From: Pelagibius sp028280305 | GTDB lineage: Bacteria > Pseudomonadota > Alphaproteobacteria > Kiloniellales > Kiloniellaceae | DNA length: 64,000 bases | Assembly (NCBI RefSeq): GCF_965233615.1 | Contig: NZ_OZ247495.1 | Reading direction: 5' to 3' (one strand) | In this document: positions 53,010 to 62,174 of the stretch, piece by piece | Layout of the letters: each line of letters begins with the position of its first letter | How positions within the stretch are numbered: the first letter of the stretch is position 1 | The notes under the pieces: model-generated | Databases searched by the model: none | Told to the model about the DNA's origin: nothing | What the model saw: the letters and a program-made list of their open reading frames with translations, nothing else | Program-made: the position numbers and the translations under genes

Positions 53010-54026
53010 CTATCTCTGACCGGTATCTGCCGTGCCGCGGGGCAACGTGAGTCGCGTATAGATTTCGCCCAGCAAGCCGCGGGGTAGAAAAATCACGCAG
53101 AGCACGAAAAGCAGGCCGAGGCCAAGCAGCCAGGCCGGCCCCAAAAGGTCGGCCAGCGTGTTTTCGGCGAGACGTACGATAATGGCGCCGAGAAACGCCG
53201 TCAGCAGGCCGTGTCGCCCGCCCAGGGCGACCCAGATCAGAACTTCGGTGGAGAGACCGAAACCGATCAAGGGCGGCGAGACGAAGCCGAACTGGGCAAC
53301 GAAAAGCGCGCCTGCAAAACCGGCGACAGCCGCCGAGATGGTAAAGGCGGAAAGTTTCACGGCCCTGGTGTCGTAACCCAGGAAGGCCGTGCGGGCTTCA
53401 TCGCTGGCCACCGCCCGCATCACCACGCCACGGCGCGAGCGCACCAGAGATTCCAGGATGATGTAGACGGCAATGGCGGCAAACAGGGTCAGGTAATAGA
53501 GCGGCAGAGGATCGAAGATTTCGATGTCGGCACCGAAGACACCAAGGTTCACCGGCGGTACCGACATAAGCCCGTTCATGCCGCCGGTGTAGGGCCAGCG
53601 TGCCATCAGCCGTTCGGCAATCACCGCGACGGCCAGCATGACGATGGCCAACTGCGCGCCCTGCAGGCCTCTGCCGTAGAACAGGAAACGCCCCAGCAGG
53701 TTGGCGAAGACCGCCGGGACCGCCAGCGCCAGGGCAATGCCGAGATAGCTGCTGGTCCAACCTTCCAAGCCGGGCAGCATGCCCAGGGTCGAAAGGCTCA
53801 TGGCATAAGCGCCAAGTCCGAAGAAGACCGCATGACCGAAACTCATGAGACCGCAGTGGCCCCAGATCAGCGCCAGGCTCATGGCAAAGATGCCATAGGT
53901 AAGATACTGGGCGATCTGGGTGACTTCCCATTCCCCCAGCACCAAAGGCAGGGCGAGAAATCCGACCCAGATGAGCGCATCCGTACGATTGCGGCGGTCG
54001 GCGAAGAATTGAGCAGAAAGCGTCAT
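53010..54026 (-). CDS. livM: Branched-chain-amino-acid-type ABC permease (LivM)
   Basis: 338 residues from the ATG at MTLSAQFFADR, which overlaps the livH stop by four bases; the very long upstream frame is not coding. About ten membrane helices. The EAA-type cytoplasmic loop ARTAFLGYDTRAVKLSAFTI and the segment VLIWVALGGRHGLLTAFLGA are typical of LivM and UrtC. It forms half of the membrane pore. The sequence resembles UrtC slightly, so amides are possible substrates. Confidence 0.9.
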   Translation of the reverse strand: MTLSAQFFADRRNRTDALIWVGFLALPLVLGEWEVTQIAQYLTYGIFAMSLALIWGHCGLMSFGHAVFFGLGAYAMSLSTLGMLPGLEGWTSSYLGIALALAVPAVFANLLGRFLFYGRGLQGAQLAIVMLAVAVIAERLMARWPYTGGMNGLMSVPPVNLGVFGADIEIFDPLPLYYLTLFAAIAVYIILESLVRSRRGVVMRAVASDEARTAFLGYDTRAVKLSAFTISAAVAGFAGALFVAQFGFVSPPLIGFGLSTEVLIWVALGGRHGLLTAFLGAIIVRLAENTLADLLGPAWLLGLGLLFVLCVIFLPRGLLGEIYTRLTLPRGTADTGQR

Positions 54027-54883
54027 CGCGGACCGCCACGGCCAATGAGGCCACCGGGGAACAGCCTGATGGCGACAACCGCCATGGCAAACACCACGAC
54101 CTGGGCCATGACCGGCGACCAGAGGCCGGCGGTCACGCTGTCCGTCGCACCGATCAGCCCGGCGCCCAGAACCGGCCCGGCGAGATGACCGGCGCCGCCG
54201 ACCAAGATGGAGAGAAAGGCCGGGATCAGGAAGCCAAGACCCATTTGCGGGTCGACGCTCATGATCGGCGCCATCACCGCGCCTGCGAGCCCCGCCAAGG
54301 CTGCGCCATACGCAAAGGTCAGGCGGTCGAAGGTGCGGGTCGGAACGCCGAGACAGCCGGCCATGGAGCGGTTGGCGATGACCGCCCGTGCCGCCAAGCC
54401 GAAGCGGGTGCGGAAAAAGAGGTAGAAGGTTCCCGCCACAACCAGCAGGGCCACGGCCATGATGAACAGTCGGTAAGCGGGATAGCTGGCGCCGAAAATC
54501 TCCAGTTGAGCCGTGATCGGCGCGGCGGTCGATTGGGCCCCCGGCCCAAAGAGCAGGACCACGCCCTGCTTGATGGCGATGGAGATTCCCCAGGTCGCCA
54601 GAATGGTGTCGAGAAAACGATGGTAGATGTGGCGGATCACCAGCTCTTCCATCAGCAGGCCGATGAAACCGACGAGAAGCGTCGCCGCGATCAGGCCGAT
54701 CCAATAGGGAACTCCCGCCTGCTGCAGCAGCACCAGGGTGTAGGCGCCGAGCAGAAAGAGTTCGCCATGGGCCATATTGATGACCCGCATCAGCCCGAAG
54801 ACAATGACCAGCCCCATGGCCACAAGGATAATCACCAGCACATAGTTGGTGGCATCGAGCAGGAGCAGCAGGGCTTGGTCCAT
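54023..54883 (-). CDS. livH: Branched-chain-amino-acid-type ABC permease (LivH)
   Basis: 286 residues from the ATG at MDQALLLLLDATNYV. Eight to nine membrane helices, with the LivH signature GLMRVINMAHGELFLLGAY and the cytoplasmic loop RTFDRLTFAYGAALAGLAGA. It pairs with LivM. Its start is 13 bases after livF and its stop overlaps livM. Confidence 0.92.
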   Translation of the reverse strand: MDQALLLLLDATNYVLVIILVAMGLVIVFGLMRVINMAHGELFLLGAYTLVLLQQAGVPYWIGLIAATLLVGFIGLLMEELVIRHIYHRFLDTILATWGISIAIKQGVVLLFGPGAQSTAAPITAQLEIFGASYPAYRLFIMAVALLVVAGTFYLFFRTRFGLAARAVIANRSMAGCLGVPTRTFDRLTFAYGAALAGLAGAVMAPIMSVDPQMGLGFLIPAFLSILVGGAGHLAGPVLGAGLIGATDSVTAGLWSPVMAQVVVFAMAVVAIRLFPGGLIGRGGPR

Positions 54884-54896
54884 CTCTACCCCTCTC

Positions 54897-55604
54897 CTAG
54901 ATCGCCAAGTGCTTGTGAAGCAGGCTGTCGTCGGCGCGCAGCGTGGCACTGCTGGCGTCGGCCACCAGAACGCCGTTCTCGATAAAGAGGCAGCGCTCGG
55001 CAATGGTGAGGGCGAGTTCGACGTTCTGTTCGACGGTCACCAGAGTCAGTCCCCGTTCTTCCACCTCCCGGCGCATCGCGCTGCCGACCTCGGTAACGAT
55101 GGAGGGTTGCAGCCCTTCCGAAGGTTCGTCGAGCAGCAACATCTTCGGTTGGCCGGCCAGCGCCCGCCCTATGGCGAGTTGCTGCTGCTGGCCGCCGGAG
55201 AGCGTGCCGCCTTTCTGGTTCAGGCGTTCTTTCAGGATCGGGAACCGCTGGAAGACCTGGTCCGGCACGGCCGCTCCGAGCCCGTTCTTCCCCATGGCGC
55301 CGAGGAGCAGGTTCTCCTCGACACTCAGATCGGGAAAGATCTCACGGCCCTGCGGCACATAGGCGAGGCCGGCCTTGGCGATGACTTCAGGCTTGGCGCC
55401 GTCGATCCGATTGTCGCCAAACTCAATTTTTCCTTCTTTGGCTTTGATCAGGCCCATGACGGCGCGCAGCATGGTGGTCTTACCCATGCCGTTGCGCCCC
55501 AGCAGAGCGACGCTCTCCCCCTCGCCCACCGACAGATCGAAACCGCGCAGCACCCGGCTGCCGCCGTACCCGCAGACGAGACCCTCTATGCGCAGCATGG
55601 TCAT
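54897..55604 (-). CDS. livF: Branched-chain-amino-acid-type ABC ATP-binding protein (LivF)
   Basis: 235 residues. Walker A is GRNGMGKTT, the signature LSGGQQQQLAIGRAL, Walker B MLLLDEPSEGL, and the LivF-typical LVTVEQNVELAL with the switch region is present. Its ATG overlaps the livG stop (ATGA). With LivG it energises import. Confidence 0.95.
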   Translation of the reverse strand: MTMLRIEGLVCGYGGSRVLRGFDLSVGEGESVALLGRNGMGKTTMLRAVMGLIKAKEGKIEFGDNRIDGAKPEVIAKAGLAYVPQGREIFPDLSVEENLLLGAMGKNGLGAAVPDQVFQRFPILKERLNQKGGTLSGGQQQQLAIGRALAGQPKMLLLDEPSEGLQPSIVTEVGSAMRREVEERGLTLVTVEQNVELALTIAERCLFIENGVLVADASSATLRADDSLLHKHLAI

Positions 55605-56311
55605 GCCTGCCCCAGATAGACTTCTTTGACCAGCGGATCGTCGCGCAGGGCGGCAAAGCTGCCGCGCCGGACGATCTTGCCGCGCAGCATCAGGGCAACG
55701 GGGCAATCTAGTTCCTCGACAAAGCCCATATCGTGCTCGATCACCACGACGGCGCAGCCGTAGTCACGATGCAACGTTTTTATGAGCGCGACCGTGGCCG
55801 CGGTCTCCGAGCCGGTCATGCCGTTGGTTGGTTCGTCGAGCAGAAGCAGACGGGGTTTGCCGGCCAGCACCATGACGATTTCCAAGGACTGCTTTTCGCC
55901 ATGCGCCAGAGTCCCGGCCGGGACCGCCCTGCGTTCGGAAAGGCGGGCAAGCGCCAGCAACTCCTCCATATCCGCTGCTTCGATACCCGGACGGCCGCCC
56001 GCTGCGAGCGACAGGTTTTCCTCCACCGTGAGCTCGGGATAGATTCCGGGCACCTGAAACTTGCGCAGGATTCCGCGCCGCGCGATCTGATAAGGCTCAA
56101 GCCCGCGCAGATCCTCGCCGTCAAACTTCAACGCACCGGCGTCGGAGGCGATCGCAGCAGTGATCAGATTGAAGAGCGTTGTCTTGCCGCAGCCGTTGGG
56201 GCCGATCAGGCAGAGCATCTCCCCGGCGGAGAGCGAAAGATCGAGCCCGTCGGCGGCCCGGACGCCGCCGAAATCCTTTTCCAGACCGGTGATTTCCAGC
56301 AGCGGCGTCAC
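55601..56311 (-). CDS. livG: Branched-chain-amino-acid-type ABC ATP-binding protein (LivG), GTG start
   Basis: 236 residues from a GTG 20 bases after the nicotinamidase stop; the frame continues upstream into that gene, but the protein family begins at LLEITGLEKDFGGV. Walker A is GPNGCGKTT. The signature region is degenerate, AHGEKQSLEIVMVLAG where LivG has LSHGxxRxLEI. Walker B is LLLLDEPTNGM. It has the T-N-G-M form of Walker B typical of UrtD and LivG. Its stop overlaps livF. Confidence 0.9.
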   Translation of the reverse strand: MTPLLEITGLEKDFGGVRAADGLDLSLSAGEMLCLIGPNGCGKTTLFNLITAAIASDAGALKFDGEDLRGLEPYQIARRGILRKFQVPGIYPELTVEENLSLAAGGRPGIEAADMEELLALARLSERRAVPAGTLAHGEKQSLEIVMVLAGKPRLLLLDEPTNGMTGSETAATVALIKTLHRDYGCAVVVIEHDMGFVEELDCPVALMLRGKIVRRGSFAALRDDPLVKEVYLGQA

Positions 56312-56331
56312 AGCGCGCTCATGACGACTGC

Positions 56332-57075
56332 TCAGCCGTCCAAGGTGACTTTGCCGACGATCTCCGCGCCGCGGGAGGCCATGAAATAAAGCCCCATATG
56401 ATGCGTCAGGTCCTGCGGGTGAGCCGCTGTTTTCGGCAAGCCCAGGCTTTCGGCGACCGAAAGCGGCAGGTCGTAAGTCGAACAGCCCTCGCTGTAGACG
56501 GAGATGTCTCTCAGGCTCGGCATCAGATCGTGGTTGCGTGCCGAGAGCAGGGTCAGAACAAAATCCATGACGCAGATGTCGGTGCAGATACCGACCACCA
56601 ACAGGCGCTCCAGCCGCGCCCCGTTCACCCAATCGACCACGGCATTGCTGCCGTCCGGGCGGATTGCCCCGACGAAACCGTTGATGCAGTCTTTGCGCAC
56701 CAGGGTGGTGTTCGGATCCTCTTCCAGCCAGGCCAGTTCGGGCACCAGCTCCTCTTCCCCCGTCCCCGCTTCGCAGTGCGGCGGATAAGGCGGTTCCGGT
56801 TTGCCCGGCACGTGGGTGTCCAGGAAAGCGAGGATCTGCCAGCCTTTCTCCGTGAAAGCCCGGGCCAGGCGGTCGGTTTCCGCAACCATGGTCGCCACCT
56901 GAGCGTTGGGCGCCGGCGGTGCGAGATTGCCCGCTCCGACGGTGGCGAAACCGTTCACCTCGTCGACAATGACCAGTCCGGTCTTCTGCTTTCCCAAAAC
57001 CAGATCGACCGGGGCGACCGGCAGGGCCGCCGTCAGATCGCGGGTCAGGCCCGGCAGATCGGCACTATCCGGCAT
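56332..57075 (-). CDS. Isochorismatase-family cysteine hydrolase, plant-type nicotinamidase
   Basis: 247 residues. The catalytic triad is D38 (VIVDEVNGF), K128 (LVRKDCINGF) and C168 (GICTDICVM). Metal ligands are D86 and H88 (LDTHVPG) and H100. The segment VGICTDICVMDFVLTLLSAR and the C-terminal YSEGCSTYDLPLSV and HPQDLTHHMGLYFM are close to Arabidopsis NIC1-type nicotinamidases, not to bacterial PncA. It should hydrolyse nicotinamide to nicotinate, or another amide. It is inside the transporter operon, 20 bases before livG and 27 after the binding-protein gene. Confidence 0.85.
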   Translation of the reverse strand: MPDSADLPGLTRDLTAALPVAPVDLVLGKQKTGLVIVDEVNGFATVGAGNLAPPAPNAQVATMVAETDRLARAFTEKGWQILAFLDTHVPGKPEPPYPPHCEAGTGEEELVPELAWLEEDPNTTLVRKDCINGFVGAIRPDGSNAVVDWVNGARLERLLVVGICTDICVMDFVLTLLSARNHDLMPSLRDISVYSEGCSTYDLPLSVAESLGLPKTAAHPQDLTHHMGLYFMASRGAEIVGKVTLDG

Positions 57076-57102
57076 ATCGCCCTCCCGGGTTTGCCTGGAT
57101 CA

Positions 57103-58299
57103 TCAGCTGCAACCGGCCTCCGGTGCGAGCCGCCCCAAATCCTGTACGGTCTTCAGCCCGTCGCCTTCGGTTTTTGCCAGGAACATCGGCAGGGTGACGT
57201 GATGGTCGGCGGAGCCGATGGTTACCGGTCCGGCCGGCGAGGCAACGATCAGCCCTTCAAGCCCGTCGACCACGGCCTCCCGGCTCACCGTCCCCTGGCG
57301 CTCCAGGGCATCGCGCAGAGCGTTAATCGCGTTGTAATGGGTCATCACATAGTGGGAGATGGGCACGTCATCACCGGCTGAAGCACGGATACGCGCGACG
57401 AAATCCTTTACCCCCGGGTTGTCGCTTGAGGCGACGAAAGGCACCGTCACCCACATGTTCTGCCCACCGCCGGGCCCGAAGGCGCCGAGGTAGGTTTCGG
57501 CAAAGCCGAGGAAGCCGACAGTGACCTGATCGAAAAGACCGAAAGCCTCGGCCTGCTTGATGAAGGTGATGCCGTCGCCGCCGGGCAGCGCGAACAGAAG
57601 GGTCTTGGCCCCGCTGTCGGCGATTCGCCGGATCACCGGGGCAAACTCCTTCACGCCCCAGGGCGTGAATTCCACGCCGGCCACGGAGCCACCCTGCCCT
57701 TCGGCCAAAGTCTTGGCCGCTTCGAACATCTTTTGCGGCCAGACGTAGTCTGCCCCGAACATATAGGTGCTGCCGCCCACGGTTTCCTGAAGGTACGGCA
57801 GCAGTTTCGCCAGTTCCTGGTTCGGCACCGTGTTGAAGGAGAAAAGGTAACGGTCGCAGGCCCCGCCCTCGTAGTTTGTGGCATAGAGCAGCGGCGTTTT
57901 CAGGCGCTTGATGGTTGCCGTCATGGCGTCACGCGCATTCGAAGTAATGGGCCCGGTCAGTGCCACCACGTCGTCGCCGCGGATCAGCTTGGTCGCCTTT
58001 TCCACCGAGGTCTTGGGGTCGGTCTTGTTGTCTTCATAGATCACCTCAAGCGGTTGCCCGAGGATGCCGCCGGCGTCGTTGATTTCCTTCACCGCCAGAT
58101 CGATACCCAACTTGGCCTGATTGCCGAAGAGCTCCAGCCCGCCACTGAAAGGAAGCACGGCGCCGACTTTGACGGCATCAGCCGCCAGCACGGTTGTGCC
58201 GAGGCCGGGTAGCGCCGCCAAGCCGGCCGCTGCAGTGCCGGCAGCCAGAACACTGCGCCTTGAAAGACCTTTTTTGAGACTCTTGACCGTTTTGCCCAT
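57103..58299 (-). CDS. Branched-chain-amino-acid-type periplasmic binding protein with Tat-like signal
   Basis: 398 residues from the ATG after GGGGAG. The N-terminus has a twin-arginine motif (GLSRRSVLAAGTAAAGLAAL). The mature protein begins AADAVKVGAVLPFSGGLELF and has the type I periplasmic-binding fold with LIRGDDVVALTGPITSNARD and MTHYNAINALRDALERQG. Family members bind branched-chain amino acids, urea, short-chain amides or aromatic acids. The neighbouring amidase suggests an amide or pyridine compound. It is the first gene of the operon. Confidence 0.9.
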   Translation of the reverse strand: MGKTVKSLKKGLSRRSVLAAGTAAAGLAALPGLGTTVLAADAVKVGAVLPFSGGLELFGNQAKLGIDLAVKEINDAGGILGQPLEVIYEDNKTDPKTSVEKATKLIRGDDVVALTGPITSNARDAMTATIKRLKTPLLYATNYEGGACDRYLFSFNTVPNQELAKLLPYLQETVGGSTYMFGADYVWPQKMFEAAKTLAEGQGGSVAGVEFTPWGVKEFAPVIRRIADSGAKTLLFALPGGDGITFIKQAEAFGLFDQVTVGFLGFAETYLGAFGPGGGQNMWVTVPFVASSDNPGVKDFVARIRASAGDDVPISHYVMTHYNAINALRDALERQGTVSREAVVDGLEGLIVASPAGPVTIGSADHHVTLPMFLAKTEGDGLKTVQDLGRLAPEAGCS

Positions 58300-58462
58300 G
58301 ATTTCTCCCCTGATTGCGCCCTTGCCGCCCTTACCCGGCTGATCTGAGGCGGAGAGTGTGCCGCGCCTTGGCCCGAGCCGCAACAGTCAGCCGGTTGCAG
58401 CCTGACGCCCCGTACCATCAAGGGGCGATCTGCGGGCCGATCCGGGCCGCCCGGAGAGCCGC

Positions 58463-58490
58463 TTGCCTTTCGTTCCCAGGCCGCTTAGAA
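58463..58490 (+). promoter_or_regulatory. Possible promoter of tRNA-Ser
   Basis: TTGCCT at 58463-58468 and TTAGAA at 58485-58490 are 16 bases apart and end 37 bases before the tRNA. A match by eye only. A GGGGG-CCCG-CCCCC hairpin with TTT (58502-58518) lies between the boxes and the tRNA. Confidence 0.35.
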
Positions 58491-58527
58491 CCGTTGGCCG
58501 CGGGGGCCCGCCCCCTTTGTGCGAGAT

Positions 58528-58617
58528 GGATGGGTGGCCGAGTGGTTGAAGGCACCGGTCTTGAAAACCGGCAGGCGTGAGAGCGTCTCGTGGGTTCGAA
58601 TCCCACCCCATCCGCCA
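58528..58617 (+). tRNA. tRNA-Ser (anticodon UGA)
   Basis: A complete cloverleaf: acceptor stem GGATGGG / CCCATCC, D arm, an anticodon stem CCGGT / ACCGG around the loop CTTGAAA with anticodon TGA, a long class II variable arm, and a T arm with GTTCGAATC. Discriminator G and an encoded CCA follow. The length of 90 bases is normal for serine tRNA. It reads UCA and probably other UCN codons. Sequence upstream is GC-rich. Confidence 0.98.
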
Positions 58618-58725
58618 CTCTCGTTTGCGCCTCCTTTCTCTTCAATGGCTTAGCGGCCAGAGCGTCTAACCAGTCTTCAGACGTCGGGGGAGCCTTGGCG
58701 GTTCGGAGGGTTGGGAACGAGGCTT

Positions 58726-60954
58726 TCAGCCTGCCACCTGGCGCGGCAGGGCGCCGATCAACAGCTCGCGAAGCTCCAATGGATTGATGGGCTTGTTGAG
58801 ATACCCTATTCCCTTGGACCGGCAGGTTCTTTGCAGCTCAGGAGACCGCTTGGCCGTAACCAGAGCCGCGGCTGTCGATGCGAAGCGGCTCCGCACGGCG
58901 TCAATGGCATCAAGTCCGTTTTCGCCAAGGTCGAGTTGATAGTCGACAAGCAGGATGTCCGGCGCAATGCCGATTTCATCAAGAAGCTGGAGCGCCTCGG
59001 CTTGGCTGGCGACGTCGAAAACACTGACGCTCCAACTCTCCAGCAGCGTTGTCATGGCCCAGCGTACCTCTCTGTCATTCTCAATGATCAGAGCGATCAG
59101 CTGCCCCCCTCCGGGGCCCGCCTTGCCGGCCACCGTCCGGCCATCGGATTCATCGGCCTGCGCTGCCTGCATGCTGGTCGGCAGGGTGACGAGGAACCCG
59201 GTTCCTCTTCCGGTCTGCGATATCATTTGCAAGGGGTGGCCGAGTAGCGCACAGGCCCGCTCGACAATCGCCAGACCGAGCCCCACCCCGACCCCGCTAC
59301 CCTCATGATCGGCGGTGCCCAGGCGCTGGAACTCCTTAAAGACGAGCTCCCGCATTTCCTCTGGGATCCCAGGTCCGGTATCCCAGACCTGAACGATCAG
59401 ATTGGCGCCCCGCCGGCGCACGCCCACCAGTACCTTGCCGGCGGCGGTGTAACGGATCGCGTTGGCGATAAGGTTCTGAAGAATACGCCTGAGATAAGAC
59501 GGATCGCTTTGCACCACCAATCCGCAGTCGACGACGTGCAGGTCGATGCCCTTCTGCCGGGCCAGAGGCTGGAACTCATCGCGCAGCGGTCCCAGAATCT
59601 GACTCATAGGGACAGCCGAAACCTCGACGGCCGCACGGCCTGAATCGAGTTTGGAGATATCCAGGAGCGCAGCCAAGATCGCCTCGACGCTGTTCAACGC
59701 ACTCTCGATGCGTTGGGTAACCCGCAGCGGTTCGGCGCTGAGATCCATGTTCGACAGGGATGAGAGGAAGAGCTTGGCCGCGGACAGCGGCTGCAAAAGA
59801 TCATGACTGGCCGCCGCCACAAACCGGGACTTAGAGGCATTGGCGAGTTCCGCAGCCTTAAGCGCGTCTTCCAGGGCAATTGTTCGATCCAGCACTCTTT
59901 GTTCGAGCGTCTCGTTCACCTCGGACATGGCGTCGATCGCTTCGCGTTCCGCGGTCACGTCGCTGAAGCTGATGACAAAACCTTTGTCCGGCATCTCCTG
60001 ACCGAAGACGTCGAGGTGGACCTTCCCCCGATGGCTGACTTCCAGGGAAAGAGGCGCGCGCAGGTTTGTCTGATGAACCCAGTCCGTCACCTTCCGCAAA
60101 GACTGCCCTTTGGCGAAGGTCAGGTCCTGGGCAATGTGCTCAAGCAGGCGGTCAAAACTGGTGCCGACGCGCAGCAGGTGCATGGGTGGATTCAGCAGCG
60201 CGGCAAGGCGCTGGTTCCAACCGACAAGACGGTGCTGGTCGTCGAAAATACAGATTCCCTGATTGATGTGTTCCAGGGTCGCACGGATCAGGCGTGCCTG
60301 GTCATCGAGCAGTTTCTCCCTTTCCTGCCGCTCCATCCGGATCATGTCCGTTACATCGGTTTGCAGGATCGCGGTGCCCTGGTCCGGCGTGCGATGTTCG
60401 CTGACCTGAACCCAGCGGTCGCCGGTGATCCTCACATTGAAGTTAACGTGGCTTTCCTTGTGCTTGCGTTTGCGCTGTTCAGCCCAGCTGGCCGGGGTTT
60501 CCCCGGACGGAAGCGCCAGACAGCTGCTCTGGCTGACCAGCCGTACATAGTCCTGAAAAGCCAACCCAGGGCGCAGCTGGGCGCGGATATCGGGCATATG
60601 CATGCCAAAGCGGCTGTTGCACATCACCATCACATCGTCAGCGTTGAAAAGCGCGAAACCTTCCTGCACCGCTTCAAGCGCATTCGACAGATCGGCGCGG
60701 GCCCGCTCCGCCGCTTTATTGGCGCGCGACAACTCGGCATTGGACTGGTTGAACAGCCCCAGGGTCTGCTCCAGGTCCCAGGTGCGGGCCTGGACCTCTT
60801 CCTCGAGCAAGAGCGCCCGCTGGAAGTGGGCATAGGCGGCGCCGCTGTCGTCGGTCGCCTGCTCAACCCGCCGCATCAGAACGGAGGTGATCTTCAGAAG
60901 CTTCCGGTTCTGCTGCTCGAGGCTGTCCTCGGGGTTGATCAGCAAGGAGTTCAT
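58726..60954 (-). CDS. Hybrid sensor histidine kinase (coiled coil-PAS-PAS-HisKA-HATPase-REC), NahK/ErcS'-like
   Basis: 742 residues, no membrane helix, so cytosolic. A coiled coil at 1-95 is followed by two PAS domains (about 90-205 and 220-340). The phosphoacceptor histidine is H384 in AASHDLLQPLSAAKL. The ATPase domain has N498, DTGPGI (525-530) and GVGLGLAIV (556-564). The C-terminal receiver has D671 (LLVDYQL) and K721. The start overlaps the FIST-protein stop by four bases (ATGA). Kinases of this architecture next to FIST proteins include NahK of Pseudomonas and the ErcS-type kinases of the ethanol-oxidation regulon. Confidence 0.9.
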   Translation of the reverse strand: MNSLLINPEDSLEQQNRKLLKITSVLMRRVEQATDDSGAAYAHFQRALLLEEEVQARTWDLEQTLGLFNQSNAELSRANKAAERARADLSNALEAVQEGFALFNADDVMVMCNSRFGMHMPDIRAQLRPGLAFQDYVRLVSQSSCLALPSGETPASWAEQRKRKHKESHVNFNVRITGDRWVQVSEHRTPDQGTAILQTDVTDMIRMERQEREKLLDDQARLIRATLEHINQGICIFDDQHRLVGWNQRLAALLNPPMHLLRVGTSFDRLLEHIAQDLTFAKGQSLRKVTDWVHQTNLRAPLSLEVSHRGKVHLDVFGQEMPDKGFVISFSDVTAEREAIDAMSEVNETLEQRVLDRTIALEDALKAAELANASKSRFVAAASHDLLQPLSAAKLFLSSLSNMDLSAEPLRVTQRIESALNSVEAILAALLDISKLDSGRAAVEVSAVPMSQILGPLRDEFQPLARQKGIDLHVVDCGLVVQSDPSYLRRILQNLIANAIRYTAAGKVLVGVRRRGANLIVQVWDTGPGIPEEMRELVFKEFQRLGTADHEGSGVGVGLGLAIVERACALLGHPLQMISQTGRGTGFLVTLPTSMQAAQADESDGRTVAGKAGPGGGQLIALIIENDREVRWAMTTLLESWSVSVFDVASQAEALQLLDEIGIAPDILLVDYQLDLGENGLDAIDAVRSRFASTAAALVTAKRSPELQRTCRSKGIGYLNKPINPLELRELLIGALPRQVAG

Positions 60955-62132
60955 GTCTTCGATTCACTCGGCGGCGGATAAATTGCGATACCGGTCATGG
61001 TGTGGTTCACATGGACAGAGTTCACCTGTTCGCCATAGGTGCTGAAGCCGACAACCCGGTTTGCTGCCAGGATGCGTGACAAGGGCCCGATCGCCTGCTT
61101 CTGCTCCGCCTCGACGCGGCGCAGGATACAGTCGCAGGCAATGATTGCTTCCGGCTGGCCGCGGCGGGAAAGGTCGCTCAGCGCCGCATCAAGATCCTCC
61201 GCGATGTCCCGCGGTTCGGCAACGGTGAGCACCAATCCTTCATCTATGGCCGAGAAGAACGTCAGGTCGCCATTGGGCTCGACCTTCTGAATGGCGCGCA
61301 CATGGTGCTTGCCGCCAACCTTTACCACCACGGGGTGGGCAGCGAAGATGAATGAAGAGAGTTGCTCTGGGTCCATGCCGACGATCCGGGCATACTCGCG
61401 CGCTGCCGGCTCACCATTGATCTCGCGAACCACCCGGCGATCCGGATCGGCCTCTGTCACCACCATCTTTTTTTCGGTTGGCGTCAGGTGATCGAAGTTG
61501 AAGACCTTGATGGCGCAATTCGTTCTGATCAGCGCCAGGACCGCAGCATCCTGATAGACACGGCCGCCGTGAATGACGAAGGTCTGCTTGAAGTCGAGCC
61601 CGTCACCCGCGGACCCGCCGAACAGCGGCGTCGGCCCCAGCGCGGTCGAGAGCGCTGAAACCAGTTGATCTTCCAAGAGTGACAACCCGTCGACCATCAG
61701 AAAGGCGAATTCTGAGGCCCAATCCGGCGCCCGGCGGGCCAACTCACCACGCAGTTTGACCGTTGTCCGAACGAGATCCTCGCGCACCAGCCCTTCAAGG
61801 TCGTCGATGAATTCTATGAGAGAAACGAACTGCTTTCGCGGAAAGGCAACGGCGACGATCTCCTCTTCCGTATAGCCCTGAGGTGAAATCTCTCCGGCCG
61901 TTGTGCAACCGATCACCGGTGTGCTGCCGAAAACCGCCTCGGCCTCGCGCGCGATGGCGGTCAGATCGCCGGTGGGGGAGATGAACAGGATAACGAGGTC
62001 GAGCCCGTCGGTTCCGACTTCCTCAGCTAGCAGCGACAGGGCCGCCCGGGCGTCGCGAGCGGCGGCATGAGCCGTCCGTACCGCGTTCCGGCCACGCTTA
62101 CCGGCCACCGGTGGCATTACCGGCGCGTCCAT
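60951..62132 (-). CDS. FIST-domain sensor protein (NosP-like)
   Basis: 393 residues, soluble. The FIST N-terminal part (DLVILFISPTGDLTAIAREA, VIGCTTAGEISPQGY) and the FIST C-terminal part (IACDCILRRVEAEQKQAIG, VVGFSTYGEQVNSVHVNHT) are clear. FIST domains bind small ligands, or haem in NosP, which senses nitric oxide and controls the adjacent kinase. It overlaps the kinase gene by four bases and probably acts as its input. Haem binding cannot be read from the sequence. Confidence 0.88.
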   Translation of the reverse strand: MDAPVMPPVAGKRGRNAVRTAHAAARDARAALSLLAEEVGTDGLDLVILFISPTGDLTAIAREAEAVFGSTPVIGCTTAGEISPQGYTEEEIVAVAFPRKQFVSLIEFIDDLEGLVREDLVRTTVKLRGELARRAPDWASEFAFLMVDGLSLLEDQLVSALSTALGPTPLFGGSAGDGLDFKQTFVIHGGRVYQDAAVLALIRTNCAIKVFNFDHLTPTEKKMVVTEADPDRRVVREINGEPAAREYARIVGMDPEQLSSFIFAAHPVVVKVGGKHHVRAIQKVEPNGDLTFFSAIDEGLVLTVAEPRDIAEDLDAALSDLSRRGQPEAIIACDCILRRVEAEQKQAIGPLSRILAANRVVGFSTYGEQVNSVHVNHTMTGIAIYPPPSESKT

Positions 62133-62174
62133 ATGACCTCCCCAAAACAGACTGATTTATTTGTTTTGGATAGG

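Noticed and set aside
54027..54704. N-terminal extension of livM by about 226 residues
   Set aside because: The extra sequence is Arg/Gly/Pro-rich and overlaps livH in another frame; the ATG at 54026 gives the normal LivM start and an ATGA overlap.
58501..58518. GGGGG-CCCG-CCCCC-TTT as a terminator just before tRNA-Ser
   Set aside because: No plus-strand gene ends upstream; the stem is short and the location in a tRNA leader makes a terminator unlikely.
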